The translations under genes and the position numbers were made by a program. From assembly GCA_946484175.1 (NCBI GenBank), contig CAMLSX010000010.1, positions 1-62,302 on the forward strand: a DNA stretch of 62,302 bases, written 5' to 3'. The stretch is from an uncultured Clostridia bacterium (lineage in GTDB: Bacteria > Bacillota > Clostridia > Oscillospirales > Acutalibacteraceae). Under the pieces are notes generated by a model that worked only from the letters and a program-made list of their open reading frames with translations, was not told where the DNA came from and made no database searches. Below, piece after piece: positions 22,666-30,532 of this stretch (position 1 is the stretch's first letter; each line of letters begins with the position of its first letter).

Positions 22666-23976
22666 ATGGCAGTCATCATCCAGCAGGTACAACCTAAAGG
22701 CCCCGCGGATGTGGCCGGTATCCGCGCAGGGGAAAAGCTGCTGTCTATTAACGGAAATTCCATCATGGATGTGCTGGATTACCGCTTTTATGAGGCCGAT
22801 TCCCGCCTGACTGTAACTGTACAGAATCAGCAGGGGGAAGAGCGTTCGGTATTCATCCGCAAAGGGCAGTACGAATCTCTGGGGCTGGAATTCGAAACCT
22901 ATCTGATGGATAAACAGCATTCCTGTCGGAATAAGTGCATTTTCTGCTTTATCGACCAGCTTCCCAAAGGGATGCGCGAAAGCCTGTATTTTAAGGACGA
23001 CGATTCGCGCCTGTCGTTCCTCTTCGGCAATTATATTACGCTGACCAATCTCAGCGAACACGAGGTTGAACGGATTATCAAAATGCATATCAGCCCCATC
23101 AATGTGTCCATTCATACCACCAATCCTGAACTGCGGTGCAAGATGATGGGCAATCGCTTTGCCGGAAAAGCACTGGGGCTTTTAAAGCGCTTTGCCGATG
23201 CGGGAATCCACATCAATGGTCAGCTGGTTCTCTGCCCAGGCATTAACGATGGCCCTGAGCTGGAGCGCACTTTGCATGATTTGTACGCTCTGGGGGAAAA
23301 TGTCCAGAGTATTGCCTGTGTACCCGTGGGAGTGACCCGTTATCGCGAGGGTCTGTACCCGTTGACCACTTATACAAAAGAAACCGCAGAAGCCACCCTG
23401 CGCCAGATTGAAGCCTTCGGCGATAAATTCCAGGCAGAGCGCGGCGCGCGTACCGTATACGCTTCTGACGAATTCTATTTGCTGGCTGAAAGGGAAATCC
23501 CCGAGCCGGAATTTTATGAGGACTTCGCTCAGCTGGAAAACGGCGTGGGTCTGCTCGCCAGCTTGCAGGAGGAATTTCGTTTTGCATTGGAGGATTTTGT
23601 TTCCCCCGAAAAAATGCGCCGCGTTACCATAGCAACAGGCGAGGGGGCTTATGCATTTCTCAATAGAATGCTTGACGAACTTCGTGCAAAATGCGATACT
23701 ATAGAGTGTAATGTGGTTCCTGTTCACAATGACTTCTTTGGCGGAACGGTGAACGTTTCCGGCCTTCTCACCGGACAGGATCTGTTTACCCAGCTAAAAG
23801 GCCGCGACCTGGGAGATGCCGTGCTTATCCCCTGTGTCACCCTGCGCCAGCAGGAGGACGTGTTCCTGGACGATATGTCGGTCAGCGAACTTTCAGAAAA
23901 ACTGGGTGTGCCGGTTATTCCGGTCATTAACGAAGGCCAGCACCTGCTGGACGCTATTACAGGGAGGGATACCTGA
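22666..23976 (+). CDS. DUF512 domain radical SAM protein with PDZ domain
   Basis: The 436-aa protein has an N-terminal PDZ-like domain (about 1-65), a radical SAM cluster motif CRNKCIFCF (Cys87/91/94) within a split TIM barrel, and the C-terminal DUF512 domain. It is widespread in Clostridia next to the GTPase gene der, but its reaction is not established. Its stop shares a base with the start of der (TGATG), so the two are translationally coupled. A role linked to ribosome assembly or tRNA modification is only a guess from that linkage. Confidence 0.9.
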   Translation: MAVIIQQVQPKGPADVAGIRAGEKLLSINGNSIMDVLDYRFYEADSRLTVTVQNQQGEERSVFIRKGQYESLGLEFETYLMDKQHSCRNKCIFCFIDQLPKGMRESLYFKDDDSRLSFLFGNYITLTNLSEHEVERIIKMHISPINVSIHTTNPELRCKMMGNRFAGKALGLLKRFADAGIHINGQLVLCPGINDGPELERTLHDLYALGENVQSIACVPVGVTRYREGLYPLTTYTKETAEATLRQIEAFGDKFQAERGARTVYASDEFYLLAEREIPEPEFYEDFAQLENGVGLLASLQEEFRFALEDFVSPEKMRRVTIATGEGAYAFLNRMLDELRAKCDTIECNVVPVHNDFFGGTVNVSGLLTGQDLFTQLKGRDLGDAVLIPCVTLRQQEDVFLDDMSVSELSEKLGVPVIPVINEGQHLLDAITGRDT

Positions 23977-25301
23977 TGTCAAAACCGGTAGTCGCCGTTG
24001 TCGGCCGCCCGAACGTGGGCAAATCTACCTTGTTTAATAAACTCATCGGTCAGCGCCTGTCCATCGTGGACGATACCCCCGGCGTGACCCGCGATCGGAT
24101 TTACGGGGAATGTGAGTGGAAAAACCGCAAATTCTCGCTGGTGGATACCGGCGGTATTGAACCCGATTCTTCCGACATCATTTTGTCTCAGATGCGTATG
24201 CAGGCACAGCTGGCTATTGATGCCGCTGATGTGATTATTCTGGTAACAGATGTACGCACTGGTTTGGTTGCCACTGATTCCGATATTGCCGCTATGCTGT
24301 TGAAGAGCGGCCGCCCGGTAATCGTCTGCGTGAATAAATGCGACTCTGTTGGTGAGCCTCCGGCAGATTTTTACGAATTTTATAATCTGGGACTGGGTGA
24401 CCCCATTCAGGTTTCTTCCGTCCATGGCCACGGTACCGGTGATTTGCTGGACGCAGTGGTAGACCAGCTTCCTCCCGAGGAAGAAGAGGACGAGGACGGC
24501 GAGACCATTCGCGTGGCTATTATCGGCAAGCCCAATGTGGGAAAATCTTCGCTGGTGAACCGCATTTCCGGTGAAAACCGCTGTATCGTTTCCGATATTG
24601 CCGGTACCACCCGCGATGCCATTGATACCGAAATCGAAAACGAGTTTGGCAAGTTCATGCTGATTGATACCGCCGGTCTTCGCCGCAAAAACAAGGTGGA
24701 AGACGCCATTGAAAAGTACAGCAACCTGCGCGCTCAGATGGCCATTGAACGTGCCGATGTCTGCGCAATTCTCATTGATGCCGAAGTTGGTTTTACCGAC
24801 CAGGATTCCAAGGTAGCGGGTCTGGCTCACGAAGCGGGTAAAGGCTGTGTGATCGTGGTGAACAAATGGGATGCCATTGAAAAAGACCAGAACACCATGT
24901 CCGAGTTCCGCAAAAAGCTTGAGAAGGACTTTTCCTTTATGTCCTATGCGCCGTTTGTGTTTATTTCAGCGAAGACCGGACAGCGCATTGACCGGTTGTT
25001 TGAGCTGATTAAGCATGTGGCTAGCAGCAACTCCATGCGCATTGCCACCGGCATGATTAACGATGTGTTGGCACAGGCTGTGGCGAGAGTACAGCCGCCG
25101 ACGGATAAAGGCAAGCGGTTGAAGATTTACTACATGACCCAGGCTTCTACCCGTCCGCCGACATTTGTTTGCTTTGTAAACTCAGCAGAGCTGTTCCACT
25201 TCTCCTATCAGCGCTATCTGGAAAACCGGATTCGCGAAACTTTTGGAATGGAGGGTACTCCCATCCGGTTCATTATTCGTGAGCGGGGCGATAAAGACTA
25301 A
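23976..25301 (+). CDS. der: Ribosome biogenesis GTPase Der (EngA)
   Basis: The 441-aa protein has two consecutive GTPase domains, with P-loops GRPNVGKST (residues 10-18) and GKPNVGKSS (about 185), each followed by DTGG/DTAG and NKCD/NKWD motifs. A C-terminal KH-like domain follows. Der acts in 50S subunit assembly and is usually essential. It is coupled to the DUF512 gene upstream and followed by plsY. Confidence 0.98.
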   Translation: MSKPVVAVVGRPNVGKSTLFNKLIGQRLSIVDDTPGVTRDRIYGECEWKNRKFSLVDTGGIEPDSSDIILSQMRMQAQLAIDAADVIILVTDVRTGLVATDSDIAAMLLKSGRPVIVCVNKCDSVGEPPADFYEFYNLGLGDPIQVSSVHGHGTGDLLDAVVDQLPPEEEEDEDGETIRVAIIGKPNVGKSSLVNRISGENRCIVSDIAGTTRDAIDTEIENEFGKFMLIDTAGLRRKNKVEDAIEKYSNLRAQMAIERADVCAILIDAEVGFTDQDSKVAGLAHEAGKGCVIVVNKWDAIEKDQNTMSEFRKKLEKDFSFMSYAPFVFISAKTGQRIDRLFELIKHVASSNSMRIATGMINDVLAQAVARVQPPTDKGKRLKIYYMTQASTRPPTFVCFVNSAELFHFSYQRYLENRIRETFGMEGTPIRFIIRERGDKD

Positions 25302-25442
25302 CAGGAATATGCCTTGCGGCGAAAGCAGCAGTAAAAACGATTTGGATTTTGAACACAGATGCACATACAGATGCGTCCTCTGCAAAACTGGTAACCCTCA
25401 GCAGCCACGCTATTATAATATTTTATGAAGGAGAGATCGACT

Positions 25443-26168
25443 ATGGATTTCAGTCATTTTGCAGACTTCATCCTGCCGGGAATCGGCACAGCGATCATCG
25501 CGTACCTGTTGGGAAGCCTGAGCTTCTCCATCATCCTCACCCGTATCTTCAAAAATCATGAAGATATCCGTTCTTATGGAAGCGGCAACGCAGGCGCCAC
25601 GAATGTGCTGCGTTCTGTGGGGAAAAAGGCAGCAGCCCTGACTTTTCTGCTGGACTTTCTAAAATGTGTGGTGGCTGTCATTATTGGCAAGCTGATTTTC
25701 GGCTATGTGGCCGCACAGGTCGGCATTGGCGATACGGCCGTGCAGTATGGCGCCTACATAGCGGGCTTTGCTTGTCTGCTGGGGCATGTATTCCCCGTGT
25801 ATTTTGGCTTCCGCGGCGGTAAAGGCGTTGTCACCAGCGCTGCCATGATGGCGCTGATTGACTGGCGTGTATTCATCATTGTGTTTTTGACGTTTGCCAT
25901 CACATTTGCGCTTAAAAAGATTGTATCGTTGGGCTCTGTGTTGGCTGCTTGCGTCTATCCGTTTGCTACTTTCCTCATCACGTTCTTCTTTGATTATAAA
26001 ATGCAGTTTCTCTCTATGGTGAGCAAGGCCAATGTGACCTATGTAGTAATTTCCACGGTGTTGTCACTGCTCATTGGCCTGACAGTGGTTGTTCTGCACC
26101 GTGCCAATATCAAGCGGTTGCTGGCTGGAGAAGAAAAGCAGATTTCTTTCAGCGGCCCTAAAAAATAA
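25443..26168 (+). CDS. plsY: Glycerol-3-phosphate acyltransferase PlsY
   Basis: The 241-aa integral membrane enzyme uses acyl-phosphate to acylate glycerol-3-phosphate, the first step of phospholipid synthesis. Diagnostic motifs are YLLGSLSFSIIL near the N-terminus, SGNAGATNVLR (active-site loop) and GHVFPVYFGFRGGKGV (substrate loop). ATG 25443, with GAAGGAGAG ahead, is chosen over an upstream frame start at 25425. A TATAAT at 25414-25419 may be its own -10 box but lacks a good -35. Confidence 0.96.
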   Translation: MDFSHFADFILPGIGTAIIAYLLGSLSFSIILTRIFKNHEDIRSYGSGNAGATNVLRSVGKKAAALTFLLDFLKCVVAVIIGKLIFGYVAAQVGIGDTAVQYGAYIAGFACLLGHVFPVYFGFRGGKGVVTSAAMMALIDWRVFIIVFLTFAITFALKKIVSLGSVLAACVYPFATFLITFFFDYKMQFLSMVSKANVTYVVISTVLSLLIGLTVVVLHRANIKRLLAGEEKQISFSGPKK

Positions 26169-26226
26169 AAATAGTAATCCCTGGTTTTGTTCTAAGCCGG
26201 ACCAGCAAAAACGGGCAATAGACAAA

Positions 26227-26334
26227 ATACCCCCTGATGTAGAAAATGCGATATTCTCCTCTCATAAAGACAGTAAACAAAAAACACTGTTAAAGCTGGG
26301 GGAGCATATCAAATAAAACTACAACAGGGGGTAT
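26227..26334. repeat. 11-bp inverted repeat enclosing a 88-bp non-coding segment
   Basis: In the 430-bp gap between plsY and the helicase, ATACCCCCTG (26227-26236) and CAGGGGGTAT (26325-26334) are perfect inverted repeats, extended by one A/T pair outward. A smaller stem (ACAGT with ACTGT) lies between them. The right arm contains the AGGGGG ribosome site of a 20-codon frame at 26339. Folding would therefore hide that site. It may be a regulatory RNA or a tiny mobile remnant; no target duplication is visible. The rest of the gap shows no gene. Confidence 0.45.
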
Positions 26335-26338
26335 TGCT

Positions 26339-26401
26339 ATGAGTAAACAAAATTATGCGCATACACAGGGGTGTTCTATCCAACAGTTTGGAACAAATTG
26401 A
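26339..26401 (+). CDS. Possible 20-aa leader peptide
   Basis: ATG 26339 opens a 20-codon frame (MSKQNYAHTQGCSIQQFGTN) behind AGGGGGT, 7 bases away. It resembles no peptide I know and could be chance. It is listed because its ribosome site lies inside the right arm of a strong inverted repeat and the region has no other coding content. Confidence 0.25.
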   Translation: MSKQNYAHTQGCSIQQFGTN

Positions 26402-26536
26402 AGACAGAGAAGGATGCAGGTTTTTTTATTCTGAAATTTTATGAACTGGCTTTCAAAAAGTGCATGTTGTCGCGTGACCACCAGTTTTTCTGCTCAATTC
26501 GTCTGATTTTTTGGTTGGAAAAAGACTGCGATGGTA

Positions 26537-26545
26537 TGGTATAAT
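26537..26545 (+). promoter_or_regulatory. Extended -10 promoter of the helicase gene
   Basis: TGG-TATAAT (26537-26545) is an extended -10 element. The best -35 (TTGGAA) has a long 19-base spacer, so the extended element probably carries the promoter. Confidence 0.5.
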
Positions 26546-26600
26546 AAGGAAAAGAAAGAGTTTGACTGAAAGAGACTGACTGAACAGGAGGCCGAGAGAA

Positions 26601-29600
26601 TTGAACAGAGGGATTGAAAAAGTAAAGGAATTGTGCACGACAGCAGAACCGGGAAGCATATTGGTGTTCCGCGGATTCCCATCTGTGTGTGTGCGCGAAA
26701 TTCTGGCGCAGCCGGAATCGATTTGTGCGCCGGAAGAAATCTTGACAGAGGAAGGATGGCTGGACGCAGAAAAAACTGCTGCCAGCGGAGAAAAGTTTGC
26801 CGCAGCTTTGAGCGGAAAAACGGGCGCAGCAGTGATGATTTATGAGCAGCTGCTGGCAGTCACGCCGGAAAAAATGCCTGAGGGACGCCAGGTACGTATT
26901 ATCGACAACGACCTGTTCCCGAACCAGAAGCCCTGGATTCTTTCACCAGAGCGGGCAGCTTCTTTTTCTGCCGGACTGCAAAAAGGCACCCCCTGCGAAG
27001 AAGATGAAGTGCTGTTTGCTTTTTATGGAGATGTGCAGGAAGTGCAGAAGGGATGCTGGATGGTTTCTCTGCGCAACTGCCATACCGATGCCGGGTATCC
27101 CGTAGAGGGCTTTTATCAGCAGGAGGGCTGGAAGCCTCAGCCGCAGGATAGCAGCGCCCCGGAGATTGAAACAGCGGGGAACGCATTTTTAGCGCACTGC
27201 CTGGCCGTACAGGAAGGGCGTATTTCCGGAGAAGGAAAATACCGGCTGGATACGTCAGAAGATTTGCATCGCCCGGAATTGCAGGCATTTTTCTATATGT
27301 TGACCGAAATGGGAGTCTCCTATCAGATTGTATACGGCAAAGGGGAAGAGCATTTTGACAGCCGCCCCTTCCTGCCGCTGCTGCAAAAATACTGGGGAAA
27401 AGACGCACAGTTCCGCCCGCTGCAATTTTACAGCTCTCCCCGCGAGAATCGGGATACCATGCAGCTTTCGCAGGGCGAGATTATTGCCTGTATTGCTGCA
27501 CAGTGCGAACGTGCCGCTTCTGGCAAAGCCTTCCGCAATGTGTTCGTGACAGCCCCCACTGGTGCCGGTAAGTCGGTGCTGTTCCAGCTGCCTGCATTGT
27601 ATCTGGCCGAAAAACTGCACGCAGTCACAATTGTGGTTACGCCTTTGAAAGCACTGATGAAGGACCAGGTAGCGCAGCTGGAAAAAAAGCAGGGTGTTAC
27701 CTGTGCCACCTGCCTGCATTCTGATATTACTTATGAGGAGCGGGAAGAGCGCATCCGCCAGATTCATGAAGGGGAAAAATCCATTGTCTACCTTTCTCCC
27801 GAATTGCTCATCTCCGCTGATATAAGCGTATTTATCGGCGACCGTCCGCTGGGCCTTTTTGTGGTGGATGAAGCGCATACTGTTACTTCCTGGGGTAAAG
27901 ATTTCCGTGCGGACTACTGGTATCTGGGTGAATATCTGCGCCTTCTGGCCCGTGAAGGAAGAAAGTTCCCAGTGCTCTGCCTGACGGCTACCGCTGTTTA
28001 TGGCGGTGAAGAGGACGTGGTAAACGAAACGATTGAGAGTCTGGGCGTTGAACACCCGATTTTGTATCTGGGACGCGTGCGCCGCGATAATATCGAATTT
28101 GATATCCGCCAGCTGGAAGTGCCGGCTTCCGGTGTGGATAAATTTAAGATTCAGACTGCCGCCGACATGACGCGTGAATTTGTACGCGGCGGACAAAAGA
28201 CGCTGTTTTATTTTCCGTATACTTCTCAGGTGGACGAAGTCTATACCCGGCTGGAATCGGAGACACGCCGCCGTGTGCGCAAATTCCACAGCCGCATGAA
28301 GGCACTCGAGCGCAATTTTTCTCAGCTGGCCTTTCAGAAAAACGATTGTGATGTGATGCTGAGCACCAAAGCTTTCGGTATGGGTGTGGATATTGCAGAT
28401 ATCCAGACGGTTTGCCATTTTGCCCCCACCGGTAATTTGGCCGATTATGTGCAGGAAATCGGCCGTGCTGCGCGCCGTCCGGAGATTCACGGTAAAGCTG
28501 CCACAGCATTTGCCCCCTCCGATATCCGTTATATGTCAACACTGTACCGCCTTTCTGAGCTGCGGCAGTTCCAGATGAATGAGCTTCTGCGCAAGGTGAC
28601 AGAGGCTTTGCACCGCAGCGAAAAGCATCTGGTTTATGTTTCGCCCGATGAGTTTTCCTATCTGTTCCCCGGCGATGATGACAGCCTGCAAAATAAAGTA
28701 AAGAATGGCCTGCTTCTGCTTGGCAGCGATCTTGAAAAGACCTATGGGTTCCCGGTTGTACGTATGCTGGCAGCAGATTCCCAGGAGGGCATCAATTATG
28801 TCAATGTCCCTGAGCAGGCAGAGAAAAAGTTCCTTGCCAAATATGGGGAATATGTCACTTATCAGCCGGATGAAACACGTCTGGTAATCCGCTCCAAGAA
28901 TCGCTTCTTCGCCAGCGATACGGTGGTGCGCAACAGCGGTAAGATTTACCGTGTAGATATGGGCGCACTGTGGCGCGGCTGCTTCCAGGATTTGAACTTC
29001 CTGCAATTTAAGCGCCAGTTTTTCTCGGGCGAGCTGTTTGAATGCGGCGGCGACCAGCCGCTTGTGCCGCGTTCTTTTGTCTCGGTTCGTTTCTACCGCC
29101 CGTTTGAAGAGTCTGTAGAAGAAATGCGCCGTGTCATTCGGGCTGTTTCGGCGGTGTTCCGTAACTATAAGCTTCAGAAAAAGGCATTTTCACAAGCAGA
29201 GTTCCGCGAGAGCCTGATGACAGAACTGGGCGGCAATTTCAGCCGCAGTGAATTCAGTGATCTGCTGCTGGATATGTTTGTGACAGATACACCGCAGAAA
29301 ATCGGCGCTATGGGCGGCGACAAGACCAAGTTCATTGCCTTCCGTAAAGCCCCCGATGGAGAAACCGGAAGCTATCGAGTACTCAACACAGGCTATATCA
29401 CACTCGAAAGCTATTTTATGCATCTGATTGGCCAGACAATCCCGGATGAAAGCGGTCTGTACCAGGCCTATATTCCTGCTGGCCATAACGGCCGGCAGCC
29501 TACTGTCATGAAAATTTTTGCGCTTTTGGAGCTGTTGGGCATTGCTTCCTACTCGGTAGAAGGCGGACGCGGCCAGCAGATTCCGCTGTTTGTATCTGAC

Positions 29601-29792
29601 CCGGCCCTGCTGGACTCACTGATGCAGCACCGGTATGTCAACCATCAGATTATGGATATCCACCGCCGCCACATACTGGCAGAAGATACCATGCGTATGT
29701 TTCTTTCCGGCAGTTACGGCAGTGATGAAAGATGGGATATGATAGAGGAATATTTCCTGGGGCGGAGCTTTCTGCAATCGGGTGGGCAATGA
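26601..29792 (+). CDS. Large RecQ-like SF2 DNA helicase with unrecognised N-terminal region
   Basis: The 1063-aa protein carries a RecQ-type superfamily 2 helicase core at about 300-640. Walker A is APTGAGKS (Lys324), the DEAH box with the RecQ-type aromatic loop is VVDEAHTVTSWGKDFR (Asp423-His426), motif III is LTATA, and motifs V-VI are FGMGVDIADIQTV and QEIGRAAR (Arg622/625). The first 300 residues and the last 400 match no RecQ domain I know; no clear RQC zinc site or HRDC domain is visible. Classical RecQ is 600-700 aa, so this is a distinct architecture, possibly a genome-defence or repair helicase acting alone. The start is TTG 26601 with AGGAGG 9 bases ahead. It is a single-gene unit. 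Confidence 0.82.
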   Translation: MNRGIEKVKELCTTAEPGSILVFRGFPSVCVREILAQPESICAPEEILTEEGWLDAEKTAASGEKFAAALSGKTGAAVMIYEQLLAVTPEKMPEGRQVRIIDNDLFPNQKPWILSPERAASFSAGLQKGTPCEEDEVLFAFYGDVQEVQKGCWMVSLRNCHTDAGYPVEGFYQQEGWKPQPQDSSAPEIETAGNAFLAHCLAVQEGRISGEGKYRLDTSEDLHRPELQAFFYMLTEMGVSYQIVYGKGEEHFDSRPFLPLLQKYWGKDAQFRPLQFYSSPRENRDTMQLSQGEIIACIAAQCERAASGKAFRNVFVTAPTGAGKSVLFQLPALYLAEKLHAVTIVVTPLKALMKDQVAQLEKKQGVTCATCLHSDITYEEREERIRQIHEGEKSIVYLSPELLISADISVFIGDRPLGLFVVDEAHTVTSWGKDFRADYWYLGEYLRLLAREGRKFPVLCLTATAVYGGEEDVVNETIESLGVEHPILYLGRVRRDNIEFDIRQLEVPASGVDKFKIQTAADMTREFVRGGQKTLFYFPYTSQVDEVYTRLESETRRRVRKFHSRMKALERNFSQLAFQKNDCDVMLSTKAFGMGVDIADIQTVCHFAPTGNLADYVQEIGRAARRPEIHGKAATAFAPSDIRYMSTLYRLSELRQFQMNELLRKVTEALHRSEKHLVYVSPDEFSYLFPGDDDSLQNKVKNGLLLLGSDLEKTYGFPVVRMLAADSQEGINYVNVPEQAEKKFLAKYGEYVTYQPDETRLVIRSKNRFFASDTVVRNSGKIYRVDMGALWRGCFQDLNFLQFKRQFFSGELFECGGDQPLVPRSFVSVRFYRPFEESVEEMRRVIRAVSAVFRNYKLQKKAFSQAEFRESLMTELGGNFSRSEFSDLLLDMFVTDTPQKIGAMGGDKTKFIAFRKAPDGETGSYRVLNTGYITLESYFMHLIGQTIPDESGLYQAYIPAGHNGRQPTVMKIFALLELLGIASYSVEGGRGQQIPLFVSDPALLDSLMQHRYVNHQIMDIHRRHILAEDTMRMFLSGSYGSDERWDMIEEYFLGRSFLQSGGQ

Positions 29793-29838
29793 TTTTCCCA
29801 CAGAAATGATTCCGGATTTGCTTTTCTGTGGGAAATCC
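29788..29838 (+). terminator. Long hairpin at the end of the helicase gene
   Basis: GATTTTCCCACAGAAA pairs with TTTTCTGTGGGAAATC across a 15-base loop. The T tract after it is short, and the 3' arm overlaps the next promoter (29818-29846), so terminator and promoter share sequence. Confidence 0.6.
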
Positions 29839-29846
29839 TTTATAAT
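29818..29846 (+). promoter_or_regulatory. Sigma A promoter of the PH-domain gene
   Basis: TTGCTT (29818-29823) and TATAAT (29841-29846) with a 17-base spacer. Confidence 0.65.
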
Positions 29847-29905
29847 AAAATCTGAATATTCCTCTGCATTGCGAGAGGAATCAGCCAGATAAAGGAGTGA
29901 GAGAA

Positions 29906-30304
29906 ATGCCGGCGATGATTTGGAAAGACCGCAAGCGTTTTTTGGGTATGCCCATTACATTCACAAGATATTCCATGTCGGAAGACCGTTTGTTTTTGAA
30001 AAAAGGGTTGTTTAATCTGGTACAGGAAGAAATTTTGTTGTATCGTGTACGGGACATCAGCCTGAAACGTTCGCTGGGACAGCGCATTTTTGGTGTGGGA
30101 AGCGTGATTGTCAATTCTTCCGACCAAAGCACCCCGATTCTGGAGCTTCGCAACATCAAAAACAGCGACGACGTCAAGGAAATGATTCATGAACAGGTGG
30201 AAGAAATGAAGATGAGACGCCGTGTTCGAATCAATGAATTGATGGATTCGGGCGATGAAGGCGAAGAAGAGTTTGACGATGAAATTCTCGACGAAGATTT
30301 TTAA
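29906..30304 (+). CDS. Bacterial PH domain protein
   Basis: The 132-aa cytoplasmic protein contains a bacterial PH (bPH/YdbS-like) domain. It has TFTRYSMSEDRLFLKKGLFN, VRDISLKRSLGQRIFGVGSV and a strand ending in LELRNIKNSDDV. A Lys/Arg-rich helix and a strongly acidic tail (about 115-132) follow. No membrane segment is visible, unlike many bPH proteins. The function is unknown. AAAGGAG precedes ATG 29906; the frame extends to 29897 without a ribosome site. It forms a single-gene unit between a promoter and a terminator. Confidence 0.8.
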   Translation: MPAMIWKDRKRFLGMPITFTRYSMSEDRLFLKKGLFNLVQEEILLYRVRDISLKRSLGQRIFGVGSVIVNSSDQSTPILELRNIKNSDDVKEMIHEQVEEMKMRRRVRINELMDSGDEGEEEFDDEILDEDF

Positions 30305-30319
30305 AAGTTATCATTTACT

Positions 30320-30357
30320 GCAAAAAGCGCACAGATACAAATCTGTGCGCTTTTTGC
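30320..30357 (+). terminator. Intrinsic terminator after the PH-domain gene
   Basis: GCAAAAAGCGCACAGAT pairs perfectly with ATCTGTGCGCTTTTTGC around ACAA. Confidence 0.93.
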
Positions 30358-30423
30358 ATGTTTCCTTACAAAAACAAAATCAAAATTTTACCTAAATTTC
30401 TTCTATACTTTTTCCCAGAAAAA

Positions 30424-30453
30424 TTGCATCATGGGTCGATTTTATGCTATAAT
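30424..30453 (+). promoter_or_regulatory. Sigma A promoter of the ppx-ppk operon
   Basis: TTGCAT (30424-30429) and TATAAT (30448-30453) with an 18-base spacer. Confidence 0.7.
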
Positions 30454-30532
30454 TTTCACAGTGAACTTTGGTGTTGCCGGTTGCAGCAGTATTGCAAACA
30501 GGCAGCGCACCGGAAAGGAATTGAATCGATTC

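Noticed and set aside
27255-28490. 411-aa minus-strand frame inside the helicase gene
   Set aside because: It lies antisense to conserved helicase motifs and has no recognisable domain or ribosome site.
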